From positions 24,848-88,847 of the forward strand of contig DASXRQ010000166.1 of NCBI GenBank assembly GCA_036506495.1: 64,000 nucleotides of DNA, written 5' to 3'. Positions 1 through 8,157 of this stretch are shown here, piece after piece. The notes beneath the pieces are model-generated. The model saw only the letters and a program-made list of their open reading frames with translations, was not told the DNA's origin and ran no database searches. This stretch comes from DASXRC01 sp036506495 (GTDB lineage: Bacteria; Actinomycetota; Actinomycetes; Mycobacteriales; Micromonosporaceae). Each line of letters starts with the position of its first letter. Position 1 is the stretch's first letter. Position numbers and translations under genes: made by a program.

Positions 1-1
1 C

Positions 2-2281
2 GTCGCCTGGGGCGAGGCGGCCGTGATTGTCGGACTGTATCTCGTACCGGCAGGTTGGCTGCCGGCGGCCGAGGCGCTGGGTGCCCTGGCCGCGTTGCTG
101 CTCCTGTCGAGGTACGCGGAGCGACGCAACCCGTTCGAGACCGCGCGCGGCGTCGCCTCACTCACCCTCGGCGCGGCGACCGCCGCCGCGGTGACCGCGG
201 CGATCAGCGATCCGTTCGGGAGCCGGCTCACTCCGTCCTTGGCGTTCGCGCTCGTTCTCGGCTGCGTGATGTACCTGGCCGTCACCACGGGGCTCGTCGC
301 GCTCGGAGTCTCGCTGCGCTATCCCGTGCCGTTCCTGTCCGGGCTCGCCCGCACGCTGCAGGCCAAGCTGCTCATGTTCGTCGGCAACGTGGGCGTCGGC
401 CTGTTGATCATCGTCATGCTGGAGTCGGACGCGCGATGGCTCGTGCTGCTGCCGCCGCTGCTGTGGCTGCTCCAGCAGACGTACGGCCAGCGGCTGCGCG
501 CCGACGGGGAGCGCCGCTCGTGGCAGGCGTTCGCACAGGCCACCCGCTCCCTGAACCAGCTCGATGAACGGGGTGTCGCGGCGGCGGGTCTGCAGGGTAC
601 CTTCGCGCTCTTCGCAGCGTCCGAGGCGGAGATCGAAGTGATCCGGGCGGACGGTGCGACCCGCCGGTATGCCTCGGCCGCGGGCGGCGACGTCGTCGAG
701 CGCGATTCACCCGGGCCATCGGCGGAACCGGAGCCGGTGACCCGGCCGCTCAGCGTCGGCGGCGTCCGGCTCGGTGAGCTGCGGGTACGTTTCGAACAGC
801 CTCCGGGCGACCGGGACGAGGTCGCGCTCTCCGCGTTCGCCGACGCGCTCAGCGCCGCCCTGCATGACGCCGCCACGCATCGGGAGCTGCGGATCATGGC
901 GGCCCGCTCGTCGTACGACGCCGTCCACGACCCGCTGACCGGCCTGGTCAACCGCGCAGCTCTGCTCGCCCGCGGCGATTCGGCCCTGCGCATGCTCGAT
1001 CGGGAGCATCCGGTGGCGCTGCTGCTCCTCGACGTCGACCAGTTCAAGGAGGTCAACGACACCCTCGGCCACGCCGCCGGTGACGAGCTCCTCCAGGTCA
1101 TCGCCGCGCGGCTCGGTGCGTTGGCCAAGCCGGGGGAGCTCCTGTCCCGGCTGGGCGGCGACGAGTTCGCGCTGCTCGTCACGTCGCTGCCGCCGCTGGG
1201 CGAGCAGACCGCGCTGCGCACCCGCCAACCGACGCTCCGGCAGGCGCTGCGCCGCGCCCGGCAGATCGTCGAGCACCTCGCGGCGCCGACCGAGGTCGCC
1301 GGTGTTCAGCTGTCGGTGGAGGCGTCGGTCGGGGTGGCGGTGGCGCCGGCGGGTGCGGCCGACATGACCGAGCTGCTGCGCCGCGCGGACGTCGCGATGT
1401 ACCAGGCCAAGGACGGTGGCGGCAGCGTGGCCTGGTACGACACCGCGCGCGACGCCGCCAGCACCGACCAGCTCGCGCTCCTCGCCGAGATGCGCGAGGC
1501 CCTGGCCGTCGACGACCAGCTCGACCTCGTGTTGCAGCCGGCGGTCGACCTGGTGACCGGCGCGCCGACCGGGGTGGAGGCGCTGATCCGATGGCGGCAC
1601 CCCCGGCGTGGCGTGCTCGCGCCGCTCGACTTCGTGCGGACGGTCGAGGGCAGCGAGCTGCTGGCACCGTTCACCCGGTACGTCATCGACAAGGCGCTCG
1701 CGGTCGCCGCGGAGTGGGCGGCGCACGGGCTGCAGCTACCGATCGCGGTGAACCTGTCCGCGCGCAGCTTGCTGGATCCGCGGCTGCCGGCCGACGTCGC
1801 CGAGCTGCTGCGCCGGCACCGGATTCCGCCGAACGGTCTGGTCCTCGAGATCACCGAGACCGTCGTGATGAGCGAGCTCGACGTCATCGACGAAGTGCTC
1901 GCCGGGCTGCGGGCCGTCGGTGTCCAGCTGGCCGTCGACGACTTCGGCACCGGCTTCTCGTCGCTGACCTTCCTGACCCGGATCACCGTCGACGAACTCA
2001 AGATCGACCGAGAGTTCGTGGCGAAGATGGTCGACTCCCCGCAGGCGGCCGCCATCGTGCGGACCACGGTCGACCTGGGCCGGGAACTTGGCCTGCGGGT
2101 CGTGGCCGAGGGCGTCGAGACCGCCGACCAACGAGAGGCACTGACCGCAATCGGCTGCCGGGCCGCGCAGGGCTTCCACTTCTTCAAGCCGATGCCGCCC
2201 GACCGGATCACCGGTGTGCTGCGTACGCTGCTCGCCGCGCAGCCCAACGTCTTCCCGCTGCGGGCCGACGGCGCCTCCTGA
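2..2281 (+). CDS. Bifunctional GGDEF/EAL c-di-GMP protein, 5' end outside window
   Basis: Membrane-anchored cyclic di-GMP enzyme. The frame is open to the window edge, so the N-terminus is missing; a GTG at 23 is possible but lies inside a hydrophobic stretch. Several transmembrane segments occupy the first ~150 visible residues, then a linker, a GGDEF domain (motif about residues 378-382 counted from the GTG) and an EAL domain. The GGDEF signature is exact, but no RxxD inhibitory site sits five residues before it. The EAL domain keeps EALIRW, the ETE-like glutamate, DDFGTG, KID, EGVE and the late Q, so phosphodiesterase activity looks intact. By family knowledge such proteins may be cyclase, phosphodiesterase or both; sequence alone does not decide which dominates. 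Confidence 0.9.
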   Translation, partial: VAWGEAAVIVGLYLVPAGWLPAAEALGALAALLLLSRYAERRNPFETARGVASLTLGAATAAAVTAAISDPFGSRLTPSLAFALVLGCVMYLAVTTGLVALGVSLRYPVPFLSGLARTLQAKLLMFVGNVGVGLLIIVMLESDARWLVLLPPLLWLLQQTYGQRLRADGERRSWQAFAQATRSLNQLDERGVAAAGLQGTFALFAASEAEIEVIRADGATRRYASAAGGDVVERDSPGPSAEPEPVTRPLSVGGVRLGELRVRFEQPPGDRDEVALSAFADALSAALHDAATHRELRIMAARSSYDAVHDPLTGLVNRAALLARGDSALRMLDREHPVALLLLDVDQFKEVNDTLGHAAGDELLQVIAARLGALAKPGELLSRLGGDEFALLVTSLPPLGEQTALRTRQPTLRQALRRARQIVEHLAAPTEVAGVQLSVEASVGVAVAPAGAADMTELLRRADVAMYQAKDGGGSVAWYDTARDAASTDQLALLAEMREALAVDDQLDLVLQPAVDLVTGAPTGVEALIRWRHPRRGVLAPLDFVRTVEGSELLAPFTRYVIDKALAVAAEWAAHGLQLPIAVNLSARSLLDPRLPADVAELLRRHRIPPNGLVLEITETVVMSELDVIDEVLAGLRAVGVQLAVDDFGTGFSSLTFLTRITVDELKIDREFVAKMVDSPQAAAIVRTTVDLGRELGLRVVAEGVETADQREALTAIGCRAAQGFHFFKPMPPDRITGVLRTLLAAQPNVFPLRADGAS

Positions 2282-2332
2282 GGATCACGACCGCTCACGT
2301 TCCCATTCGGCCCCACGTGAGAGGGTGGAGTA

Positions 2333-4351
2333 GTGAACCGGCTCGCCGAGGCGACCTCGCCGTACCTGCTCCAGCACTCCGAGAACCCGGTCGACTGGTG
2401 GCCGTGGTCGGACGCGGCGTTCGCGGAGGCCCGACGCCGCGATGTGCCAGTCTTGATCTCCGTCGGATACGCGGCGTGCCACTGGTGCCACGTGATGGCG
2501 CACGAGTCGTTCGAGAACGAGGCCGTGGCGCGGCTCGTCAACGACGACTTTGTGGCCATCAAGGTGGACCGCGAGGAGCGGCCGGACGTCGACGCCGTAT
2601 ACATGACCGCTACGCAGGCGACGACCGGCCAGGGCGGGTGGCCGATGACCGTGTTCGCCACGCCGGACGGGGAGCCGTTCTTCTGCGGCACCTACTTTCC
2701 GCGGCCGGATTTCGCGCGGCTGGTCCGGTCGGTCGCCACGGCCTGGCGCGAGCAGCGGGACGCGGTGCTGCGGCAGGGCGCGGCGGTCGTGCAGGCGATC
2801 GGCGGGGCCCAGTCCATCGGCGGTCCCGGCGCGCCGCTCGCCGCCGCGGACCTCGACGCCGCGGAGGAGCAGCTGTCCAAGGAGTACGACACAGTCCATG
2901 GCGGGTTCGGCGGGGCACCAAAGTTCCCGCCGCACATGACGCTGCTGTTCCTGCTTCGGCACCACCAGCGGACGGGGTCGCCGCGCAGCCTGGAGATGGT
3001 CCGCCACACGTGTGAGGCCATGGCCCGCGGCGGGCTGTACGACCAGCTCGCCGGCGGGTTCGCGCGGTACTCCGTCGACGCGACCTGGACGGTGCCGCAC
3101 TTCGAGAAGATGTTGTACGACAACGCGCTCCTCCTTCGCCTGTACGCGCAGCTGTGGCGGCTGACCGGTGACCGGCTTGCCGAGCGGGTGGTACGCGAGA
3201 CCGTGGCCTTTCTCCTCGACGCGATGTGGCGGGAGCCCGGGGGGTTCGCCTCGTCCCTCGACGCGGACACCGACGGCGTTGAGGGGCTCAGCTACGTCTG
3301 GACGCCCGGGCAGCTGCGCGACGCCGTGGGCGAAGCGGACGGGCGCTGGGCGGCCGACCTGTTCGGGGTCACCGCCGAGGGCACCTTTGAGAAGGGCACC
3401 AGCGTGCTGCGGCTCGCCCGGGACGTCGACGACGCCGACGCGGAGGTCCGTGATCGGTGGGCGGATGTCCGGCGGCGACTGTGCGGGGCGCGGACCAAGC
3501 GACCCCAGCCGGCCAGCGACGACAAGGTGGTGGCGGCGTGGAACGGACTGGCCGTGCTGGCGCTCGCCGAGGTGGCACAGGTCGCGCGGCACGTCCGCCC
3601 CGCCGAGGACCTGGCGACGTCCGTGGCGGACGCGGCGGAGCGGGCCGCGGCGTACCTCGCCGACCGGCATCTCGTTGACGGGCGGTTGCGGCGGGTGTCC
3701 CGCGACGGCGAGGTCGGACGGCCGGTGGGTGTGCTCGACGACTACGGCTGCGTCGCGGAGGCGTTCTGCGCGGTGCACCAGCTCACCGGCGAGGGGCGGT
3801 GGCTGGAGCTGGCCGGCGGGTTGCTCGACACGGCGCTGGCCCGGTTCCGCCGCGAGGACGGCGGGTTCTACGACACGGCAGACGACGCCGAGCGGCTGGT
3901 CACCCGGCCGGCCGACCCGTCCGACAACGCGACCCCGTCGGGCCTGTCGGCGGTGGCCGCGGCGTTGACGGCGTACGCGGCGCTGGCCGGCGAGACCGGG
4001 TACCGCGAGGCCGCCGATCGGGCGCTCGCGACCCTCGCGCCGATCGTCGGTCGGCACGCCCGGTTCGTCGGGTACGCCGCCGCAGTTGGGGAGGCGCTGC
4101 TCTCCGGGCCGTACGAGATCGCCGTCGCGACCGACGAGCCGGACGGCGAACTGGTGGAGACGGCGCACCGACTGGCACCGCCCGGCGCGGTGATCGTGGC
4201 CGGGGCGCCGGACCGGCCCGGGATCCCGCTGCTGCGCGACCGTCCGATGATCGGTGGCCGGCCCGCCGCGTACGTCTGCCGGGGTTTCGTCTGCGACCGC
4301 CCGGTGACGTCGGCCGCTGATCTGGCGGCGGCACTGGCAGGTCCGCGCTGA
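2333..4351 (+). CDS. Thioredoxin-fold DUF255 protein (YyaL/SPATA20 family)
   Basis: A 672-residue cytosolic protein starting at GTG 2333 after a GGTGGAG-like ribosome site. The N-terminus (NRLAEATSPYLLQHSENPV then DWWPW) and the C49-H-W-C52 thioredoxin-like motif are hallmarks of the DUF255 family. The remainder resembles a six-hairpin alpha/alpha-toroid region like that of glycosidases. Length matches full family members, with no sign of truncation. The biochemical role of the family is not firmly established; redox or sugar-epimerase-like activity has been suggested. It follows the c-di-GMP gene by about 50 bp, so co-transcription is possible, but nothing links their functions. Confidence 0.9.
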   Translation: MNRLAEATSPYLLQHSENPVDWWPWSDAAFAEARRRDVPVLISVGYAACHWCHVMAHESFENEAVARLVNDDFVAIKVDREERPDVDAVYMTATQATTGQGGWPMTVFATPDGEPFFCGTYFPRPDFARLVRSVATAWREQRDAVLRQGAAVVQAIGGAQSIGGPGAPLAAADLDAAEEQLSKEYDTVHGGFGGAPKFPPHMTLLFLLRHHQRTGSPRSLEMVRHTCEAMARGGLYDQLAGGFARYSVDATWTVPHFEKMLYDNALLLRLYAQLWRLTGDRLAERVVRETVAFLLDAMWREPGGFASSLDADTDGVEGLSYVWTPGQLRDAVGEADGRWAADLFGVTAEGTFEKGTSVLRLARDVDDADAEVRDRWADVRRRLCGARTKRPQPASDDKVVAAWNGLAVLALAEVAQVARHVRPAEDLATSVADAAERAAAYLADRHLVDGRLRRVSRDGEVGRPVGVLDDYGCVAEAFCAVHQLTGEGRWLELAGGLLDTALARFRREDGGFYDTADDAERLVTRPADPSDNATPSGLSAVAAALTAYAALAGETGYREAADRALATLAPIVGRHARFVGYAAAVGEALLSGPYEIAVATDEPDGELVETAHRLAPPGAVIVAGAPDRPGIPLLRDRPMIGGRPAAYVCRGFVCDRPVTSAADLAAALAGPR

Positions 4352-4382
4352 CGGCCCTCCGCCCGGGCGTTGGCAACTCCCG

Positions 4383-4406
4383 TGTAGCGGTGTAAGCATG
4401 TAATCA
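4383..4406 (+). promoter_or_regulatory. Three TGTA words at 8-bp spacing upstream of the 4429 gene
   Basis: TGTA occurs at 4383, 4391 and 4399, exactly 8 bp apart, the last as TGTAATCA. This is unusually AT-rich for the region and lies 23-46 bp before the start codon, where a -10 box or activator sites would be. The ladder is seen directly; any function is inferred. Confidence 0.35.
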
Positions 4407-4428
4407 CTGCTGCACGAGGAGGACTGTC

Positions 4429-5004
4429 ATGGGTAGGCACGCGCCATGGTTTGAGGGCGCCGGCTGGGGTCGCCCGGGCTCCCGTACCGAACCACCACCC
4501 GCCGCGGACGCCGCGGCATGGATCACCGGGGTGCTGCCCGACGACTGGTTCACCGGGCCGCCGGAGGTGGTCGTCGACCGGGACGAGATCATCATCTTCG
4601 GGTCGCTCGCCGAACCGACGCTCGCGGAGGACGCCGCCGACGCGGACCGGGCCGCCGCCGAGTCTGGCCGCATCGCCCGGTTCCGGGAGAGCACGCGGGA
4701 ACAGCGGATCCGGTACGCCCGGCAGATCGAGCACCGGTACCGGCGGAAGGTCGCCTGGGGAGCGGTCTGCGGGCAGACCCGGGAGCTGTTCACGAACCTG
4801 TCGGCTCCGGTCATGACACGGCTGCGCCAGCCGGAACGCCAGGTGCTCGACACCCTCGTCGACGCGGGGGTGGCCCGATCGCGATCGGACGCGCTTGCGT
4901 GGTGCGTCCGGCTCGTGGGCGAGCACGCCCAGCAGTGGCTGGGGGAGCTGCGTGAGGCGATGGGCGCCGTCGACGAACTCCGCCGGCGCGGCCCCGCGAC
5001 CTGA
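4429..5004 (+). CDS. Hypothetical actinobacterial protein, 191 aa
   Basis: Not recognised as a named family. It starts at ATG 4429 with a strong GAGGAGG ribosome site. There is no signal peptide or membrane segment. The N-terminal third is Pro/Trp-rich and acidic (WITGVLPDDWF, then a VVVDRDEIIIFGSL strand). A charged helical stretch follows (about residues 75-110, many Arg/Glu), then a C-terminal helical segment with a ligand- or dimer-like run, RSRSDALAWCVRLVGEHAQQWL. That segment resembles short ribbon-helix-helix or gas-vesicle accessory helices only loosely. It stands alone between a DUF255 gene and an SRPBCC gene. Codon use and composition match its neighbours, so I take it as a genuine gene of unknown function. 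Confidence 0.8.
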   Translation: MGRHAPWFEGAGWGRPGSRTEPPPAADAAAWITGVLPDDWFTGPPEVVVDRDEIIIFGSLAEPTLAEDAADADRAAAESGRIARFRESTREQRIRYARQIEHRYRRKVAWGAVCGQTRELFTNLSAPVMTRLRQPERQVLDTLVDAGVARSRSDALAWCVRLVGEHAQQWLGELREAMGAVDELRRRGPAT

Positions 5005-5024
5005 CGGCCGGCACATTCTCCCGG

Positions 5025-5077
5025 CTCCGTCAGAGTTGGGGCATCGCGGGCCAGGCGACCGCCCCACTCTGACGGAG
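5025..5077. repeat. Inverted repeat of the CAACTC/GAGTTG hairpin family, copy A
   Basis: Arms CTCCGTCAGAG (5025-5035) and CTCTGACGGAG (5067-5077) are perfectly complementary. They are extended inward by TTGGGG and CCCCA with one bulged T. The element begins 20 bp after a stop codon. It shares the CTCTGACGGAG core with 52548-52574 and the general design with 20229-20291. It may act as a terminator or be a dispersed palindromic repeat. Confidence 0.75.
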
Positions 5078-5096
5078 TTGGAGTAGCGGCGCGCCG

Positions 5097-5102
5097 TAGG
5101 CT
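5097..5102 (+). promoter_or_regulatory. Candidate -10 box TAGGCT for the SRPBCC gene
   Basis: TAGGCT lies 40 bp before ATG 5143. The same hexamer recurs upstream of other genes here (21097, 26877, 27794, 45119, 47523). No convincing -35 is visible. Confidence 0.4.
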
Positions 5103-5142
5103 GAGGCTAGCGATCTTCGGGGAGGCGGGAGGGCCGGCTGAC

Positions 5143-5895
5143 ATGCCGCACGAGTTCGAGGTGCGCGAGGTCATCGCGCTCGAGGCCACCCCCGAACAGG
5201 TCTGGGAGGCGATCTCCACCGGCCGCGGGTTGGACTCCTGGTTCATGGGAACCAACGAGATCGAGCCGGGCGAGGGCGGCCGGGTGCGCACCACGGTGGC
5301 CGGCGAGACCTCCGAGGCCACCATCACGGCCTGGGACCCGCCCAACCGCCTCGCGTACCGGACGGACGAGAACCCGGACGGGACGTTCATGGCGTTCGAG
5401 TACCTCGTCGAGGGCCGCGCGGGCGGCTCCGCGGTGCTCCGACTCGTGCACGGCGGATTCCTCGGCGATGACTGGCAGGAGGAGTACGACGCGCTGAGCG
5501 TGGGCGACGGCATGTACCTGCGCAAGCTCGCGGCGTACCTGAGGCATTTTCCGGGCCGGACGGCGGCGTACCACATGTTCCTGCCGGGGCCGGCGGTGGC
5601 CGACGCCGCGGCGGTGTGGCGGGCGTTCACGGACGCGTTGGGTCGGACCGGGACGGTCGCCGAGGGCGACGAGGTGCGGCTCGCGGTGGACGGGCTCGAG
5701 GCGACTGACGGGGTCGTAGAGTTCGTGCACCACCCGAGCTTCCTGGGCGTACGCACCGAGGATGGGTTGTACCTGTTCGTGTACGGCTACCGGGACACGG
5801 TGGTGCTCGAATACCACGGCTTCGCGGAGGACGTCGACGGTCCGGCGACCGAACGAGCCTGGCGAACCTGGCTGTCAACGTCGTTCGGCGGCTAG
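5143..5895 (+). CDS. SRPBCC / AHSA1-type START-fold protein
   Basis: A 250-residue soluble protein with ATG 5143 after a GGGAGGG ribosome site. Residues ~1-140 match the Activator-of-Hsp90-ATPase-homologue/SRPBCC pattern: EATPEQVWEAISTGRGLDSWF, a central E-P-G-E-G-G turn, and an ITAWDPPNRLAYR strand. The second half (VADAAAVWRAFTDALG onward) looks like a second, more divergent domain of the same fold, making the protein longer than the usual ~150 aa. The fold typically binds small hydrophobic ligands; no catalytic residue is evident. Its stop overlaps that of the convergent PadR gene by 3 bp. SRPBCC genes often sit beside small winged-helix regulators, so a functional pair is plausible but not shown. 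Confidence 0.85.
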   Translation: MPHEFEVREVIALEATPEQVWEAISTGRGLDSWFMGTNEIEPGEGGRVRTTVAGETSEATITAWDPPNRLAYRTDENPDGTFMAFEYLVEGRAGGSAVLRLVHGGFLGDDWQEEYDALSVGDGMYLRKLAAYLRHFPGRTAAYHMFLPGPAVADAAAVWRAFTDALGRTGTVAEGDEVRLAVDGLEATDGVVEFVHHPSFLGVRTEDGLYLFVYGYRDTVVLEYHGFAEDVDGPATERAWRTWLSTSFGG

Positions 5896-6419
5896 GAGTC
5901 GCCGCTGATCGCGTCCGGCAGCGCGTCGAACCACGCGAGCACCGCGCGCTCGTACCCGATGCCGAACTCGAGCGTCGCCGCGGCGTACGGATCCGCCGCC
6001 GCCACCCCGGCGCGGTCCCGCTCGTACCCGGCCAGCCGCTCCGCGTGGACGGCCCGGTGCCGCGCGACGAACGTCGCCAGCCGCTCGGGCGCGACATGTC
6101 GACCGAAGAGCACGGTGAGCAGCAGCGGGAAGCGGATCGTCTCCGGCCCGGGCTCCCGGTCGACCCACGCGGCGAACGCCGCGCGGCCGGCCGGCGTGAT
6201 CGCGTACGGTCGCCGGTCCCGACGACCCCGCTCGCCCGCCTCGACGAGTCCGGCGTCGGCCATCGCGGAGAGCTCGCGATACACCTGGCTCTGGGTCAAC
6301 GACCAGAAGTCGCCGATCCGCTGCTCGGCCACGACCACCAGGTCCCAACCGGTCAGCGGACCGTCGTGCAGGAAGCCCAACAGCGAGGCGGCGGTCGCGT
6401 TGAGCCGATGATCGCTCAT
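5892..6419 (-). CDS. PadR-family transcriptional regulator
   Basis: A 175-residue winged-helix regulator. The N-terminal domain carries the PadR signature (ASLLGFLHDGPLTGWDL, then LTQSQVYRELSAMADAGLV and RRPYAITPAGRAAFAAWV). The C-terminal half is helical and probably dimerises. The start is the ATG ending at 6419, only 48 bp from divergent purK, so a site in that gap could affect both genes. The + strand there holds TGACGTC followed by a GTCA word, a loose dyad. Its 3' end overlaps the SRPBCC gene's stop. The effector is unknown; by family it may sense phenolic or lipophilic compounds. Confidence 0.88.
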   Translation of the reverse strand: MSDHRLNATAASLLGFLHDGPLTGWDLVVVAEQRIGDFWSLTQSQVYRELSAMADAGLVEAGERGRRDRRPYAITPAGRAAFAAWVDREPGPETIRFPLLLTVLFGRHVAPERLATFVARHRAVHAERLAGYERDRAGVAAADPYAAATLEFGIGYERAVLAWFDALPDAISGDS

Positions 6420-6428
6420 GACGTCTCA

Positions 6429-6459
6429 TTGTGTCAGGTCTGGCGTCGACCACTATCCT
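6429..6459 (+). promoter_or_regulatory. Candidate purK promoter giving a near-leaderless mRNA
   Basis: TTGTGT at 6429-6434 and TATCCT at 6454-6459 with a 19-bp spacer. Transcription would start within a few bases of ATG 6468. The sequence is seen directly; promoter use is inferred. Confidence 0.4.
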
Positions 6460-6467
6460 GGCGCGCG

Positions 6468-7613
6468 ATGGATACCCGCACCGGTCTGCCCGTTGTCGGC
6501 ATGGTGGGCGGCGGGCAGCTGGCCCGGATGACCCATCAGGCCGCGATCGCGCTCGGCCAGTCGCTGCGGGTGCTCGCCGCCGCCGCCGACGACGGCGCGG
6601 CACTGATCGCCGCGGACGTTCAGATCGGCGACCACACCGACCTCGACGCTCTGCTCGCGTTCGCCAAGGGCTGCGACGTCGTCACGTTCGACCACGAGCA
6701 CGTGCCCGGCGAACACGTCCGCGCTCTCGCCCGTGCCGGCGTCACGGTCCACCCGAGCGCGGATGCGCTGCGGTACGCCCAGGACAAGCGAGCCATGCGC
6801 GAGCGCCTCGCCGCGCTGGGTGTGCCAGTGCCGCGGTGGCGCCCGGTCACCGACGCGGCCGACATCACCGCGTTCGGGGCCGAGGTCGGGTGGCCGGTGG
6901 TGGCCAAGTCGGTCCGTGGTGGGTACGACGGCCGGGGGGTTTGGATGCTCTCCGGACCGGCCGACGCCGGGCGGCTGGTGGCCACCGGCACCGAGCTCAT
7001 CGTCGAGGAGCGGGTGTCGTTGCGCCGGGAACTGGCCGCGCTCGTGGCCCGCTCACCGTTCGGCCAGGTCGCGGCGTACCCGGTCGTGGAGACCGTGCAG
7101 CGCGACGGCATCTGCGTGGAGGTGCTCGCGCCCGCGCCCGGTCTCGCGGCCGCCGCCGCCGTCACCGCCGAACGGCTGACCATCGAGATCGCAACCGAGC
7201 TCGGCGTGGTTGGACTGCTGGCGGTTGAACTGTTCGACACCGCCGGCGGCGTCGTGGTCAACGAGCTCGCGATGCGTCCGCACAACTCCGGGCACTGGAC
7301 CATCGAGGGTGCCCGGACCTCCCAGTTCGAACAGCACCTGCGGGCGGTTCTCGACTACCCGATGGGCGAGACCTCGCCGACCGCGCCGGCGGTCGCGATG
7401 GCGAACGTGCTGGGCGGCCCGCCCGGCGGGATCTCGATCGACGAGCGCCTGCACCACCTGTTCGCCGCCGACCCCGGCATCAAGGTCCACCTGTACGGCA
7501 AGCAGGTCCAGCCCGGGCGGAAGATCGGCCACGTGACGGCGCTCGGTACGGACATGACTCAGGTACGGGCGCGCGCCGCGCGCGCCGCCCGGTGGCTGCG
7601 CGAGGGCGTGTGA
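6468..7613 (+). CDS. purK: 5-(carboxyamino)imidazole ribonucleotide synthase
   Basis: A 381-residue ATP-grasp enzyme that carboxylates AIR to N5-CAIR in purine synthesis, using ATP and bicarbonate. The N-terminus GMVGGGQLARM is the PurK signature. It is followed by FDHEHVP, the DKRAMRERLAALGVPVP segment, KSVRGGYDGRGVW in the ATP-binding lid, and NELAMRPHNSGHWTIEG in the active site. I chose ATG 6468; upstream codons in the same frame run back over PadR and are not family-like. The stop is one base before the purE GTG, so the pair is co-transcribed and probably translationally coupled, as is usual for purK-purE. Confidence 0.97.
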   Translation: MDTRTGLPVVGMVGGGQLARMTHQAAIALGQSLRVLAAAADDGAALIAADVQIGDHTDLDALLAFAKGCDVVTFDHEHVPGEHVRALARAGVTVHPSADALRYAQDKRAMRERLAALGVPVPRWRPVTDAADITAFGAEVGWPVVAKSVRGGYDGRGVWMLSGPADAGRLVATGTELIVEERVSLRRELAALVARSPFGQVAAYPVVETVQRDGICVEVLAPAPGLAAAAAVTAERLTIEIATELGVVGLLAVELFDTAGGVVVNELAMRPHNSGHWTIEGARTSQFEQHLRAVLDYPMGETSPTAPAVAMANVLGGPPGGISIDERLHHLFAADPGIKVHLYGKQVQPGRKIGHVTALGTDMTQVRARAARAARWLREGV

Positions 7614-7614
7614 C

Positions 7615-8157
7615 GTGACGGCGATCGTCGGGGTGATCATGGGTAGCGACTCGGACTGGCCGACCATGCGGGCCGCCACCGAGGCGCTCGACGAGTTCGG
7701 CGTGGAGCACGAGGTCCGTGTCGTGTCCGCGCACCGCACGCCACAAGGCATGCTCGAGTACGCCACCCGGGCGGCTGACCGCGGGCTGAGAGTGATCATC
7801 GCCGGGGCGGGCGGCGCTGCCCACCTGCCCGGCATGGTGGCCTCGGCGACCCCGCTGCCGGTGATCGGCGTGCCGGTGCCGCTGAAGTACCTCGACGGGA
7901 TGGACTCGCTGTTGTCGATCGTGCAGATGCCGGCGGGCGTGCCGGTGGCGACCGTTTCGATCGGCGGGGCGCGCAACGCCGGGCTGCTGGCCGTGCGCAT
8001 CCTCGCCGCCACGGATCCCGCGCTGCGCGACCGGATGGTCGGCTACCAACGCGAGCTGGTGCAGCGGGTTGCCGAGAAGGACGCGGCGCTGCGCGCGCGA
8101 ACCGTCGGTGACGGCGGCGGCGTCGCGGGTGGCGGCGGACCTACCGCATCGTCCTGA
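7615..8157 (+). CDS. purE: N5-carboxyaminoimidazole ribonucleotide mutase
   Basis: A 180-residue class I PurE that moves the carboxylate of N5-CAIR to C4, the step after PurK. The GSDSDWPTM phosphate-binding loop, the VRVVSAHRTP catalytic histidine motif and the GAGGAAHLPGM loop are intact. GTG 7615 starts one base after the purK stop. The last ~20 residues (RTVGDGGGVAGGGG) are a low-complexity tail beyond the family core. The 3' end overlaps by 17 bp the end of the convergent giant membrane-protein gene. Confidence 0.97.
   Translation: MTAIVGVIMGSDSDWPTMRAATEALDEFGVEHEVRVVSAHRTPQGMLEYATRAADRGLRVIIAGAGGAAHLPGMVASATPLPVIGVPVPLKYLDGMDSLLSIVQMPAGVPVATVSIGGARNAGLLAVRILAATDPALRDRMVGYQRELVQRVAEKDAALRARTVGDGGGVAGGGGPTASS

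Noticed and set aside
2285..4399. 704-codon antisense frame opposite the DUF255 gene
   Set aside because: Arises from codon bias of the plus-strand gene.
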